64,000 nucleotides of DNA from Ciona intestinalis (taxonomy: Eukaryota; Chordata; Ascidiacea; Phlebobranchia; Cionidae): positions 9,282,127 through 9,346,126 of the forward strand of contig NC_020166.2 of NCBI RefSeq assembly GCF_000224145.3. The letters run 5' to 3'. Under the pieces are notes generated by a model that was not told where the DNA came from, made no database searches, and worked only from the letters and a program-made list of their open reading frames with translations. Of the stretch, positions 1-13,200 are shown in pieces. Within the stretch, counting starts at the first letter, position 1. Each line of letters opens with the position of its first letter. The position numbers and the translations under genes were made by a program.

Positions 1-1546
1 GTTTCACTGAGTCAAGACACACAACAACTTGATCCTCAACGATCTCTTAGACTTCTTGTTTCAAAGGCACTTGCTAAATATCAGGCAATGGTTAGTAAGG
101 GATAGATGAAACTTATTTATCTTTACATGTTATTGTATCTTAAACTTGTTTTCTTTTGAATGAATTTAACTTGCCTTATCCTCGCATGATTGCTTAACAA
201 TAGTGTGATAACATATGAGTTAACATTATGTAAATTTGTGGTTGATTATTTTTCTGTATAACTGACAATTCAAACAACCCATAAGGAACCACTAGACAGG
301 AGCAAATTCTTGTTAAGTCTCTTTAAGTATTATGCCATGGGAGATAAATATATTATTAATTCCCAATTCAGTGTTCAACATAAATAACGGTAACATTTTT
401 TTTTCAGGGAATAAATGGAGCCAGCATTGGACTTATAACATACGGTGGACAAGGTGGACTTTATCAACCAATGTTTAACACAATAAACGACAACACAACT
501 TGTAGCGATCAAGACGCTATTATTAGCATCATAAAGAAACTGGAATTCAATGGACCACAGTACCATTCATCTTCTACTGTTGCTGCTGTTAAGTTTGCCA
601 TGCAAAACACCATGCAAGCCACTTCAGGAGTTGTGAAGAGTTTGCTCGTACTCGCTCCAGAATCACGTGAACAGGTGGGCGAATTTGAGTTAGTGTAGCT
701 TATTTATCCTTGTGTAGGCGGCAACGACAGTCATCATACCATGGGTGTTTTGTTACATAAACCTTGTGCCATCTTATGAGTATCACATATGTTACTTTGA
801 TGGTGAATGTTTTTAATATGGCTACTAATTTGGACAACCGGTCAGTGATCACCACGTTGGAGCAAGTGTCTTGCAAAAGTCAGTATCAAGCGGTGAACCA
901 GATATCCTTCGCTTACAACGTAACCATCCAACATCTAACCTATTCTTACATAAGGGGTTATAAATAATGACCCCAATATTTATCTGACCCCTTTATTCCA
1001 GAATATCGCACAAGTCAACATGAATGGTTTGATTGACATCATCAACAACGATATGACATCATTGCACCTGTGGTCGCCCCTGACAACAGAGTTATGTGGG
1101 GAACTTGGAATCGAATCTGTTAGAAGGACTGGAGGTGTGTTCACTTAATTTATTTAAATGGATGATGAATGAATGAATAAATGGAAAAAACGAATGAATG
1201 AATGAATGTAGCTGTTTATCCTCGTGTGACCAAAAAACGACAGTCCTTATACGGGTGTTTTGTTTCATACAACTCGTCCATAGTAATAGTTACTATATTC
1301 GAAGAGAATTAATACAATTTATGTCAAGGCGTATAATCAAAGAAAACTTTTGTATAACGTTGGTAATCTGTTTACGTCACAGGAGCTTGTGTTGACGTCA
1401 AACAACCATCAGCACGTGACCTTGCATCTTCTATTATGACGTCACAACAGCAGAAGCTCGGGTCACGTGTGTCATGTACCTGTCATGTGGCAAACTACTA
1501 CACTGGGTTGATCGAGAACAAATGTTCCTCGTCGATCACTTTCTAA
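1..1546 (+). CDS. vWA-like secreted protein, C-terminal four exons (5' end outside window)
   Basis: Four exons join in phase: 1-90, 408-674, 1002-1134 and 1383-1546, ending in TAA at 1544-1546. The second exon reads like the middle of a von Willebrand factor A domain: a hydrophobic strand (ASIGLITYGG), a helix-rich stretch, then an SSTVAAVKFAMQ helix and the strand VVKSLLVLAPES. The third exon continues with alternating helices and strands (NMNGLIDIINNDMTSLHLW). The last exon adds a short tail with Cys pairs (SCTCHVANYY, NKCSSS). No transmembrane segment is visible, so a secreted or extracellular role is inferred. The N-terminus, signal peptide and MIDAS motif DxSxS are not in the window, so metal-dependent ligand binding cannot be judged. 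The final coding exon contains three TGACGTCA palindromes in 165 bp. Splice sites are canonical. The vWA assignment rests on fold-like pattern rather than a clear family match. Confidence 0.72.
690..915 (-). repeat. tRNA-derived SINE fragment (intron of vWA-like gene)
   Basis: This is a reverse-orientation copy of the dispersed SINE. It runs from the 3' tail (TTATCCTTGTGTAGGCGGCA) through the core strings GGACAACCGGTCAGTGATC and GTTGGAGCAAGTGTCTTG. It is diverged and lies in the 674-1002 intron. Confidence 0.7.
1155..1290 (-). repeat. SINE 3' fragment with (GAAT)n tail
   Basis: A run of GAAT repeats at 1166-1210 is followed by the SINE 3' module (TTATCCTCGTGTGACC, then CGACAGTCCTTATACGGGTG). 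It is in reverse orientation, inside the last intron of the vWA-like gene. The short tandem tail is typical of the 3' end of this SINE. Confidence 0.7.
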
Positions 1547-1794
1547 GTGACGTCATCACAGATGACATCACGATCCGGACTCCCTATCAGTGTTAAATGT
1601 AATCTTGTTTTATTATAGCCGTTTGCTCGCGATAAAAAAATACAATTCGCTCATTCATATGAAGTCTCATGAATATGCTTAGGGCTTAACTAGCAGGTAT
1701 CTCACATTCTGCGCTAGCGACTTTAAATAATCGATAATGTTCTAAAACTTATGGAAACAAGTTTAGGAACTAAATAAAATTAGGAAAGTACGGC

Positions 1795-1930
1795 GATGTG
1801 GCACAGCGAATAAACAAGGGGCAGTGGGTTCGAGACTCAACGCTGTTACCATTGTTGGCTTAGATATGCTTGAGCAACCAAGCAATCTTATGGGTTGTTT
1901 AAATTATCAACCATACATTAAAAAACTCTA
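1795..1930 (+). repeat. SINE 5' part with tRNA-like head
   Basis: The tRNA-like head is recognisable: GGCGATGTGGCACAGCG is box-A-like and GGGTTCGAGACTC is box-B-like. It is followed by the family core string CTGTTACCATTGTTGG and a degraded AACCTTATGGGTTGT segment. The copy lies just 3' of the vWA-like gene. Confidence 0.75.
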
Positions 1931-4348
1931 TCTAAAAACGGTTTCCTATAGAGGTAAAAACGCGGTCATGTGGCACGAGGTGTATTAAAAAGAACACCAG
2001 TTTTATAATGACGGTCGCTTCCCAGGCCATGCAAGGACACAAGTTCCATTCATTCAGGGCAGTTGTCAAAAGTTAATTAAGTTTTAACCGCAAGACGGCA
2101 GTCAAGAGCGTGGATAGCGAGAATATTGGAAATTTTAACAAAAGTAATTACGCGTCTGTCATAATCATTTATTTCCGGAATTAATATTAATGGTTGTTAC
2201 GTCATTATCGAATAAGAAAAGCGTCGAATGTGGATCAAGAGTCAAAACTATTTTCTTAAATATCCTGATGACGTTCTTATTTTGTCGTTTACGACGTCAT
2301 ATCCTGGCAAATACATCTATTGTGGTGAGTATTGTTTCGCGAAATGACTTTGTTTTATAACACTGTGGCACAAAGTTCATATTGTGACGTCACTTACTGT
2401 CGCGATTTCGGTGTCGCGTTGTCACTTTATTCCTTTACGTCATAATACATTTGATTGATGATCCGTTTGTTGTTAACAATTGGAATCGTCTCCCATTGTC
2501 ATAAAGAACTTCTTTCCAGGGTGTTTTTATTCTATTTCTATGTTAATAATTGAATCACGTTGCATTATGACGTAGACATCAAAGAACAATCGATCGATTG
2601 TCGATTATTTTGTCGACTTTGTTTCGAGAAGAGACTTCGACAGCGAAGTAGCGACGCCGACTTTGCAGAACATGGTAGCGGGTGTCGCAGCTTGTAAGTT
2701 TCCGCAGCGCGATTATGTTGCGTGCAATTTTTAGATTTCGTCGTTTTTTATATCTGCTTTGTTTGGTAGCGTTTCTTTAAAAGGGCGATCTATTTTGCGC
2801 AGCTTTGTGACGTAACAGAGAAGAGTATTGTCTTGTGTTTTGATTGGACTTGACTTTTAGGAATATCTTGGAAATGATAAGAAAACATTTGTTGTTGTTT
2901 TATATCTTCACATCGTATCTACTGCTCTGTAAAAGATCTTTGCTTCGTCTCGTCTTATCTTTGTTCTGTCGCGAACGTTCTGTTCTCTTACGGCTTCTAG
3001 AGCCCATGTGGTTTCGAACACAGTGTTTCATTGATAACAATCGGTGCGACAGTCCTTACTATGACGTCACAATCACATCGTCGCGAAACCGCGGGTTCCA
3101 TAAGCTGGTCAATTGTTATGGACAATTTTAAACAATGGAATATCGCGAAAAGAAACGAATTATTCTGGGAAGAATTATTTGAGACAGAAGCAAAAATTGA
3201 GAGTTAATTGAAGCGCAGACTTACGGTACAAAGTAACGCAACTGTAACAAGTGGCCGTTCAGTTATTGTTGTAGCCAGAAAAGGTTGTGAATTATTTATT
3301 AATTCGCCCTAAAGAGCTTTTGCTATTTCTAAAGCTACCGTTGTCTAAGTCAGTGATCATTAAAAAGAATTCAGTTCTAACTAGAATCTTAAGGTTTTAA
3401 GTCGAAGGTTTAACCGCCAAGATAGAGTTGGACAAGTTCCTACAGGTAACTGAGCGTAGGGTCAATAATTAGGTTTCGAAGCCTGTAGCCATCTTCACGT
3501 CAGGGGTTCGGGGAGATATTCAATATGGACACACAACGTTCATCTTAATAAAGAACGATCGACCTCTGTAAAAACTCTTTCTTTTTTTCCCAAGACGTTC
3601 CTTTGCAAGCTCTGCCCTTCAATCGATATCTTCTGTACCTAGCTGGTGTTTTTATAACCTGCATTTATTCCCTTAATGGGTAAAGTAGGATTGGGTTTGC
3701 AGTTTTCGTGCATTAGCTATTTATAATATGCGATATATTTAGCAGCGGTGGTGTATTATGAGCTGAAAATAGTTGCTTTCAAAAATGAACTCTGCATGTT
3801 CGTTAAGACAGGAATAGCTGACGTTGTTATTTTTAGCTGCGATTGGACATACGATATTCGACCCGCCTTCACGTCTACTTTTTTTAACAGATAAACACCT
3901 TTTTTAACGCGTTTTCCCTATATATGGACTCGCACTCGGATTTAGCGGCATTTTGTAAATCCGTCGCTATGTTATAACAATAGAATGTAGGTTATTAGGG
4001 TCAATTTAGCGTCAGTTCAAGATATGAAGATCAGAATTAGACAAAAAGGGAATTGTTGGGAAATGTTAAAAATCCACAGCAATTATTGCCTTATATTTTA
4101 GGCCCCGAAAATTGCGCATCGAAAACTGCGTTGCAAACAACATTAGTATCGATCGAAAGACAATCAAAACTCCATTACTGCCAAAAATCGTGTCTGGAAA
4201 TTTAGGTATGCTTTACCTATGTTCTCCGCTTTTCTAAAGTTTGGGGTAATGCCAGAGTTAATACTGGTGCAGAGGAAATAAACTTCCGTAAAGGTATTAA
4301 CGTTTAAATATAGTTAATAACCAATGATTCGAATAACCACATTGTTGT

Positions 4349-4549
4349 ATATAGTAGTGTGGGAGAAGATGGGACATCTTCCCGTTCTATTTTCTCGAAC
4401 CATTTGGTAGTAAGCAAAGAACGTTCAAAGAATTATATACCGTATCCTTACGACTCTCATAGACCGTTGTTAACTGTTTAAAACACGATCAGGATATTTA
4501 GATATTAAGTGCTAATTAAAGGTCCCGTCGCCCCCACCCTCTACTATAT
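4349..4549. mobile_element. MITE copy, ~200 bp, complete
   Basis: It starts TATAGTAGTGTGGGAGAAGA and ends CGCCCCCACCCTCTACTATA, so the ends are imperfect inverted repeats. The body contains the family strings AACCATTTGGTAGTAAGCAA, GTTTAAAACACGATCAGGAT and GATATTAAGTGCT. No coding sequence is present. Confidence 0.85.
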
Positions 4550-5340
4550 ATTACAGACGCTCTGTGTCTATTCGAATGTAGGTTTTTTATCTTTAGTTTT
4601 GTACGAAATGTATCATGCTATAAGCTCGGTCCATTTAGGCTTTCGCTAACGCCTTGTACTGCCGTCGTAATTACATCGTAAAAAGTAACCTAACTTACCT
4701 TATTAGTTTCTTAACGCAACCAATCTATTCTTAGGCCTTCAATAATTCAGTATAAGCTTAGCTAAAAGTAGGAGCACTGTCCTAATGAGTTAAAGTTAGT
4801 AAGTGCAATGATATCTGTTGCCGCCAGCAACGTACATACACGTCAAGGCGATTCACCACCCTACACAAGAGATCAGGTAAAATATTTTTATTTTTTTTTA
4901 TTTTTTACATGAAAATATATCTTTTTTAAATGGCCGAATTCGTTCGCTTGTTTTGTCTGACTACGTATAACAGTAATCTTTATCATTGTTTTTTTAAAGA
5001 TTAAGATAGTAATAATCTTTTGACGGACAACTTTTCTGCTTTGGAGTAAATAAGCATTTAGTTATATACAATGTAAATTAATCGGTAAAGCCGATGTTAT
5101 TGAATTGAGTGTGCAAACGACTTACTTTATTTTTATAAATATATCTATAATCAATATAAATCCTGCGCTGTTTAGTTAACTTATACGAAAAAGGAGGTTT
5201 GTCGCATCACATGTTAACGTAGATTATAGTAGTTACCGCATCATAACATGATTTTTATTCCTTGTATTACAATGAAAATATATTTTGGATGAAACGGTCA
5301 TATGGCGGGCGTGGATTTGACTTTATTTTTACAAATATAT

Positions 5341-5536
5341 TGTAAAGAGGTCGGGGAAGATAGGACACTCTTAGCACATATTATCCAAATATTCTGATCG
5401 TGTTTTAAACAATTAACAACGGTCCATATGAAAGTTGTGAGAATACGGATTTATATATTTCCGAATGTTCTTTGTTTACCAAATTGGATGAGAAAATAGA
5501 ATGAACAGGTGTCCCATCTTCCCCCACCCTACTATA
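5341..5536. mobile_element. MITE copy, ~196 bp, opposite orientation to the 4349 copy
   Basis: The left end is degraded (GTCGGGGAAGATAGGACAC). The right end is intact (GTCCCATCTTCCCCCACCCT then ACTATA). The body is in the reverse orientation to the 4.35-kb copy (GATCGTGTTTTAAACAATTA, AACAACGGTCCATATGAAAG). Confidence 0.85.
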
Positions 5537-6283
5537 ACGAGTATCTAAATAGAAGTTTCTATATTAATGTCTCTGGGTATACATTTCTACGAGTATCGGC
5601 TGTCATTTGCCAAAATTAAACGCCGATCAAATATATTAATTCGCTTCGGGTATATATTACCCATTTTGAAGGATACGTCACTCGATCTTATTTTACGCTA
5701 CAGTGGTACCCGTTCAATAGACTACCAGTAAACTTTTAACGCAGCCGCATGCGCTGTGTCTATCGTTTATAATTATTTCCTTTGGCGTCATTAATAATTC
5801 ATATGTTATTTCTATTTCAAAGCAGTGCTTTACGTTTACGGTGTAGGGCGAACCATTTTAACCGTGCCCAATAATGTTTGTAACGTTTGATCAAATCTGA
5901 TTATTTACGTTTGCAGGTGTTTAGCGAGTTACCAATACCGCATGTGTTGCGCGAAAGGGTTTCTTTGATTAGGTTACTAATACGTCCCCTAATTGTCAGC
6001 CATGCTTCGTTATTTTGCATCATTCATCATTCAGTAGCCATGCACCCTGTTCATTAGGTTTTTGTTCATTAGTTGGAGAGGATTAAAAGCGAAAACAAAG
6101 GCGACCATTTGTGTAAATTTTAGTCGCGAGTGTGTGTGTGTTTATGTTGTACATAATGTAGTACGCACCACGGAAATAAACACAAGGATAGCAACGTCAG
6201 TGAAAAGTTGAGTCTCTGGTTTGATTTATGGAATCTTTTCGCTGAACCCGTGTGACGTCATTTGATGTGACGACACAGATGCA

Positions 6284-6992
6284 TAATCGTTAAGTTGTTA
6301 CGTGTTAATCGTTTCATTGTGATGTAACAACTCTTTGAACGGATTACTTGTTGTGTAATACACGTCCTTTATCGATTCGAGCAAAGGTAGGATTTCCCCT
6401 TTGTCACTGCAGCGTATTGCAGGTAAACGTGTTGCCGGACTGATATTAAACTCAAGTGATGCCGGATATTTTTAACCCCGCTTGTGCCTGAACCGTATAA
6501 AACTCCCTAACTCGAATGTCTAAGCCCTACTCCTCCTTCTTTTTTAATACGAGATTTATAAAAGAGAGTTGTTTCTTCGGTATAAGTTGGCCCTATTAGG
6601 AAAATTTCGTACTTGTTTTTGTGTCTTCGGTAAATCTACAGTTTTAAATAAGTACTATTATAATAAGTTATATAAATATAAGAATATAAAACGTTGGATA
6701 AAACACCAGGTTATTCTATATCTTGATGACGTCATGCTGGGTATTATACAAGCGGCAGTCTTTAATAGCCTTAGTTGACGAATCAAAAATATAAATAAAT
6801 GAAATTAATATGACGTAAGAGCTCTGTGTGACGTGAAACGAATGGCGTCATTGGCAAGTGGCCCAAAGCAAACCAGTTAAAAGTTATCACATGTACCCGA
6901 CTAAGCGTAATCCCGGCACCTGATGGGCTGAATCTCATGTCCCATGGCGTGTCACGCTGTAGGTTTTACCCACGTAACAAGTATGAGTAAAT
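6284..6992. repeat. Left copy of a ~709-bp near-identical duplication flanking a gap
   Basis: The sequence from TAATCGTTAAGTTGTTACG to the gap is repeated almost exactly at 7493-8201, an offset of 1209 bp. Only a handful of single-base differences are visible, for example near 6773, 6840 and 6963. The copy stops exactly at the run of Ns. See the finding on possible false duplication. Confidence 0.95.
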
Positions 6993-7492
6993 NNNNNNNN
7001 NNNNNNNNNNNNNNNNNNNNNNNNNNNNNNNNNNNNNNNNNNNNNNNNNNNNNNNNNNNNNNNNNNNNNNNNNNNNNNNNNNNNNNNNNNNNNNNNNNNN
7101 NNNNNNNNNNNNNNNNNNNNNNNNNNNNNNNNNNNNNNNNNNNNNNNNNNNNNNNNNNNNNNNNNNNNNNNNNNNNNNNNNNNNNNNNNNNNNNNNNNNN
7201 NNNNNNNNNNNNNNNNNNNNNNNNNNNNNNNNNNNNNNNNNNNNNNNNNNNNNNNNNNNNNNNNNNNNNNNNNNNNNNNNNNNNNNNNNNNNNNNNNNNN
7301 NNNNNNNNNNNNNNNNNNNNNNNNNNNNNNNNNNNNNNNNNNNNNNNNNNNNNNNNNNNNNNNNNNNNNNNNNNNNNNNNNNNNNNNNNNNNNNNNNNNN
7401 NNNNNNNNNNNNNNNNNNNNNNNNNNNNNNNNNNNNNNNNNNNNNNNNNNNNNNNNNNNNNNNNNNNNNNNNNNNNNNNNNNNNNNNNNNNN
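6993..7492. other. Assembly gap of 500 Ns
   Basis: Exactly 500 consecutive Ns, a conventional placeholder length rather than a measured size. Open frames spanning it have no meaning. Confidence 0.99.
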
Positions 7493-8201
7493 TAATCGTT
7501 AAGTTGTTACGTGTTAATCGTTTCATTGTGATGTAACAACTCTTTGAACGGATTACTTGTTGTGTAATACACGTCCTTTATCGATTCGAGCAAAGGTAGG
7601 ATTTCCCCTTTGTCACTGCAGCGTATTGCAGGTAAACGTGTTGCCGGACTGATATTAAACTCAAGTGATGCCGGATATTTTTAACCCCGCTTGTGCCTGA
7701 ACCGTATAAAACTCCCTAACTCGAATGTCTAAGCCCTACTCCTCCTTCTTTTTTAATACGAGATTTATAAAAGAGAGTTGTTTCTTCGGTATAAGTTGGC
7801 CCTATTAGGAAAATTTCGTACTTGTTTTTGTGTCTTCGGTAAATCTACAGTTTTAAATAAGTACTATTATAATAAGTTATATAAATATAAGAATATAAAA
7901 CGTTGGATAAAACACCAGGTTATTCTATATCTTGATGACGTCATGCTGGGTATTATACAAGCGGCAGTCTTTAATAGTCTTCGTTGACGAAGCAAAAATA
8001 TAAATAAATGAAATTAATATGACGTAAGAGCTCTGTGTGACGTGAAACAAATGGCGTCATTGGCAAGTGGCCCAAAGCAAACCAGTTAAAAGTTATCACA
8101 TGTACCCGACTAAGCGTAATCCCGGCACCTGATGGGCTGAATCTCATGTCCCATGGCGTGTCACGCTGTAGGTTTTTACCCACGTAAAAAGTATGAGTAA
8201 A
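7493..8201. repeat. Right copy of the ~709-bp duplication
   Basis: Near-identical to 6284-6992. It carries the same TGACGTCA palindrome (7936-7943) and the same short open frame as the left copy. After 8201 the sequence continues as unique DNA. Confidence 0.95.
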
Positions 8202-9584
8202 TTTGGTTAAAATAAAACGGAAACACTGGAAGTAAAATATCTGAGCGTGAAGTAACGCTGCAATTAAAACTATGTCTCATTGTGATTCGCATTGGCGAGC
8301 CGCATTCCCTACGGAGGCTACGCAAGGCAGAATAATCTTTTCTTGATTACGAAGGTATCATTTGAACGTTGCGAAGCCTTCGCGGATATATAGATCGCAC
8401 CGTCTCGGGACCATACGTATGTCTTCAGCTGTTACGCAAAGTGAAGGCTTCTTTTGAGTTATTAGAAGGCTCATAAACTACTGGGGAAACGGAATTTTAA
8501 TTCGTGGAACAATTAAGGACTGGCTTGTTTATATTCAGGAATAAAAACAGGCCTTGTTTAATGCAAGGCCAAACAAATAGTTTTTATTAAAGGTAAATTT
8601 AGAGAATGTAGTAAAGCTTTATGATAAAGGGCGTGTATGTCAACAATGGTTAAGTCATGCCTATTTTAGCCTGTATAGCTGCTCGCGTGTTGTTAATGGA
8701 TAGACATCAGAGTCGCAATATAGAGTAAATAAAAAGACTTTAAGATTAAAACGCGCTATTTTATCCAAGAGGAATATTATACCAAAATCAGCCGTAGATT
8801 ATAATTAAATGCGGCGTTTATACTAACTCTAACTTATTATTGAATAATAAAAAAATACTCTAACTTAAAAGATATAACTATTTAGTGCATATGGTATTAT
8901 GAACGTTGTTTAAACATCAGAGAGATTTTATAAATGTTCATGCACAATAAAATATATAGTTTATCTATCAGATCACGATAACGAATATAGTATTAATTAA
9001 ACCCATTAACCTATTAGTATTGGTTGTGACAAGACCTGCTGTTGATTAACCTTATATGCGACTCGACCCAGTTTAAATTAAATATAAAAAATAAGTTTAG
9101 GTTGTCGCCTCTGTCACCCCTTTTAAAAGTGGTTCAACTCTGCGAATAAAATCCATATATCGCAAAGCAGTTTTAGCCGGAAGATACCGGGCTATCGATT
9201 CTATATAAACCACTATAAGCGGACCCTTCGTTTTAGTCTGAGCTCTTATAACAAGCTATAGATCCGGCGTGGTAAGGGTAGCTAGATTCTCAGTTTGATA
9301 ATATGCTTTGTTATATGCAGCAGGTGTATATGTAGCTCCGGTATGGGGTTTATTATAGGGCGAGTTGGATTTATTTTTGTTTCCTTTAAGAGTAACCAAA
9401 TAGGGATAATTATACGTTTATATGGCAGGTGTTATATTTTAAATACCTTCTGTGTAATTGTATAATACATAAAATATTGTTTTAGACGTTTGTTTATAAT
9501 TGGTTAGTTTATAAAATAGGTCATATTGCGTATAATGCGTATTTACATGCATACATAAATAACACGAAGTGCTACGGTTTGTTT

Positions 9585-9775
9585 GTAGTAGGTAGGGGTA
9601 AGATGGTTTATGTTTTCGCTGTCTTTTATCAACCCATTTGTTAGCATATTTACAGAATTATAAAGCCGTTTCTACACGACTCTAAAAGAGCGCTGTTTAT
9701 TAGTTAAAAATGATTAGCAAATATGTGATATTATGTGGTAATCGGTTCTAATCTTATACCACACAGCACTATAGT
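9585..9775. mobile_element. Old, degraded MITE copy
   Basis: Begins GTAGTAGGTAGGGGTAAGATG and ends in a degenerate CACTATAGTGAG. Internal family strings are still recognisable (AACCCATTTGTTAGCA, GAATTATAAAGCCGTTTC, GATATTATGTGGTAATCGG). It is more diverged than the other copies. Confidence 0.6.
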
Positions 9776-9912
9776 GAGTTTCTAGAAGCTGTTGCTTTTA
9801 CATAAAGCTTTTAAAACTTTTTAAGTATTATAACTGATATTATAAACATTAACGGCTACAGTATTTTGACACTGAATTCTCGCCGTACGGTCGAGTGGTA
9901 GACGAAACATTG

Positions 9913-10050
9913 GTATAGTAGGTTGGGAAAAGGTGGGACACCATTTCTTTTTATTTTCTCTTTCTAATTGCTAGTAAACAAAATATATTTGAATATTATG
10001 TGGTAAATGTAAAAACACCCGGAAGTGAAAACTATATTCCCATATACGTT
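9913..10050. mobile_element. MITE fragment, left end only
   Basis: The left terminus TATAGTAGGTTGGGAAAAGG and the first ~90 bp are clear (GTGGGACACCATTTC, CTAGTAAACAAAATAT). The right end cannot be found before the first Kv1 exon. Confidence 0.65.
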
Positions 10051-10298
10051 GTTGACGGTAGCACTGCCCCTTTTTAAAATGCGCTCCCTTGTTCTAAGGT
10101 ATTTTAGATCAAGTTAATTTCCATTACCTGTCGTAGTTTGATCGGCAAAGGACTTTTTGGGCTCTAACATCAATTATTCTACGATAATACAAAGTTGTGG
10201 TGCTTAAAACGATCTGCTTCGTAAATCGGTTAAAATTCGATTTTGATCTCAAGCAGTCTGGCTCAGCAAGGGCAGTAAGTCTGTTGGATGAAGTTCGC

Positions 10299-13200
10299 AT
10301 GAATAACCAGGAATTGTCTGAGCGAGATGATGACAACAGGATGAGGGATATGCACGCAGACAGGGCAGACCAAAACAACTCCCCGAAAGTAGTGAGTTTT
10401 TAAGATATCTATGTTAAAGTTTACGCGGAAAATTATTTTACGATTCAAAACTTTTTTGAATTGAAAACTTTTTTTTACGTAACAAAGGATATTATGACGT
10501 AGATATCGCACCGTGAGAATGGAAGTCATTTATCTTCTGGTAGCTTAGGAAACTCCCCTTCTGTTAGGGGTAAAGATCGCCACAGAAGTTACCATGGCAG
10601 CGATTCGAGAACGGAATCGCCACCCGAATCGTTAAAAGTGGATCAATCGCGATCAGATATCAAGAAAGGTTGGTCGATTATGTTCAAAACATTTAGAGTA
10701 AAGCTCGGCGTTGCTATTGATTAAAGAATGTGACGATGAATCGTAAAGATTAGTGTGTATGCATTGGATAAATAAATGTATTTGTTGCAGCTTGTAGGTA
10801 TTTAAGATTAAGTGTTTACATTTAAAGTTAAATCCGTCGACATTATAATCCAAATACTTGTCATAAATTAGGAAAATTTAATAAAAGCCTCTGAAAAAAA
10901 GATTGGACTAGCTGTAGAAAGAAACTTTTTTATAGAAGACACCTACTGTTCAAGGTGTTTTTTGCCTGATATGTAGTTTGTTAACCACTCAAACATAATG
11001 TATTGCATTTTGGTTTTGACTTTTAGCTGTGGTTTAACTGACAGATTGTACACTAGTTCGCTTCTTTTTAAAATTTGTGAACATTAAAAAAACGCAATTT
11101 TAGTGGGTAAAAAGTTGTTGGCTTTTAATTAGTTTAATTTGCTTATACATTCACTAAATATTTTCCAGTTGGTGTATATAAACTTGGTTATTAATTTCAC
11201 GTTAAGAAATATAAGTTTGAAAGCCAGGTGGGCGTGTAGGGATGTATTGAAACACAAAAGTAATGAATGTCATGCATAGACCTTGTATTGATCCTACTAT
11301 GACGTATGTGACGTCACCAAGAGATCTCTCTTTGTAATAAAGCAATATAAGTTGCCATAAATGGAATGTGGCAGAGTTATTGCTTTTTTATTCTCTTGGG
11401 TTGTCTTATATTATTGGCCTCTCTTTCAACTTTCAACTATGGATTTAAATGCATTTTTGAAGTTCAAATTAAAATGTTTGGGCAAGATTAGGTTTGTGTA
11501 ATTTATTCCATGAAAGATGTTTACAAAAAATGTTTTTTTTTTGCACAGTCTAAATTAGAAACTACACAATTTAATTAAAAAACAAAAAACAAACAAATTT
11601 TGCCATCTAAGACAAGCTTCCAAATATTACTTTTATGTTTTACTTTTAAAACCGTATCAAATTTATTTGTTATGCCAACACCAAGTATATCACTTAAAAC
11701 TGAGCTAAACCATTTGTCCATTCTATATGATATTAGTTTATTTTGCTGCTAATTTCTATCTCTTTGCTGTTTTATTTAATTTTTTTGCGTTGTTTGTTTT
11801 ATGAATTTTCACTACTGTATTCAAAGATGCTTATATATTAAAATTTATCTTAAATGTTTAACCTATTTCTGTTCTAAAGGTTCCAGTACCACATTGGGGA
11901 AATACCCTTCGAGTGAGCTAAAATATGAGGGAGTTCCCCGAAGGCATAAATCTGATGGAGACGTTGAAGCTTCACATGAAACGATCAAAGACACAACAAC
12001 GTTAATTGAAGCACCTACTGATCCCATGCTACTTGGATATTCGTGTGGTCACCTTAATAATGGGGTGGACGATGAAGGTAAGTCAAACTTGTCTTCATGT
12101 GTGTTGTATGAAACTTGTGTTCCTGAGTGTTGCGTGCTAGGTGTTCTGAATATAATCTTCACATTCACTTAGAATTAATGTTACTTGCTCTAACTTTGCG
12201 TAACCGGAAAACGACACTTGTTATAACATCGGTTATACCTCGTGCCAACCTAAGAGTTACCATGTATGCTACTTTGATGTCATGGTATTTGTAACATAAA
12301 CTTGACGTTGCTTTCTTGGCAGTTTCTGTAAAATAAATGTAATTTGCTCATTTAACAGGCAGAAATAAACAACCAAGATTGGTCCCAAATGTACCATTGT
12401 GTTATTTGTTTTTCTTAGCCAAGCAAAATGTTTGTTAAGACTGGGATTGACCTGTAGATTCAGTGTGTCATAATAGCAATTGACATGTTCATTATTTATG
12501 CTTTTTTACTTTTGGGGTCAACTAGTGATTGCCACGTTCACAATGAATACTTTGTACATAAGAACTATGATTTTTAAGGTTAGACACAGATATTTAAAAG
12601 GTTTTCATGTGTGCTATGAGTCGAAAAAGGTTGTGGACTGTTGGTTAATGTGTTTAGGCATGTTACGCCTATTTGCCCTATTACTATCATGGGGAACAAT
12701 ACCTTTAATTTTGTTGGTTACCCTTGACATATAGAGTTTAGTGTATCAGATTCATTTAGTTATATTATAGCCAGTTTCATACATGGCCCATGATTATACA
12801 ACAGAAAGGATCAATACACCTGTTAATTTACCTTATTTTAAGGTGTGTGTTGAGTCTCTTGGTCACTTGTTATTTAAATCTTTGTCTTGACAATTAGAAT
12901 TAAGACAAAATATTGTAAACTTCCATGGTCAGTATTGTCAGTTAATAAAGTTTAAACTCTAAAGTTTGAATTTTCTCCAAAATATTCAGCTACTTAATCC
13001 AGCTGCAGATGTATTAAAATAAGAATCTTTTCAGCAATAAAGAAACTCTTTTCTTAATAAGCCTGAACAGTAACGTTACCGATTGTCGTGAATAATTTAT
13101 CAAAAATCACTTTATTTCTGATCAGTCCAGTGATTAAGGCAACGTTAAGAAATTGAATTATTTTCCCAACCCCCCTTGCAGGCTTAACTATTTCTTATAT

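Larger units (their letters stand above)
1547..10298. other. 8.7-kb stretch with no convincing gene
   Basis: I find no exon chain with domain similarity here. An open frame at 2844-3131 begins with a non-ATG codon and has no recognisable domain. A possible short first exon lies at 2671-2692 (ATGGTAGCGGGTG, with a GTAAGT donor), but I cannot link it to anything. The region contains a SINE head, four MITE copies of varying decay, a sequencing gap and a duplicated block, listed separately. Much of it could be the 5' regulatory region of the Kv1 gene that starts at 10299. Confidence 0.6.

Noticed and set aside
2844-3131. 95-codon open frame rich in Leu and Phe
   Set aside because: It starts with TTG, has no domain, and the composition fits AT-rich noncoding DNA; a transmembrane protein cannot be supported.
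6944-7526. Long open frames of about 185 codons on both strands
   Set aside because: They consist almost entirely of the 500-N gap.
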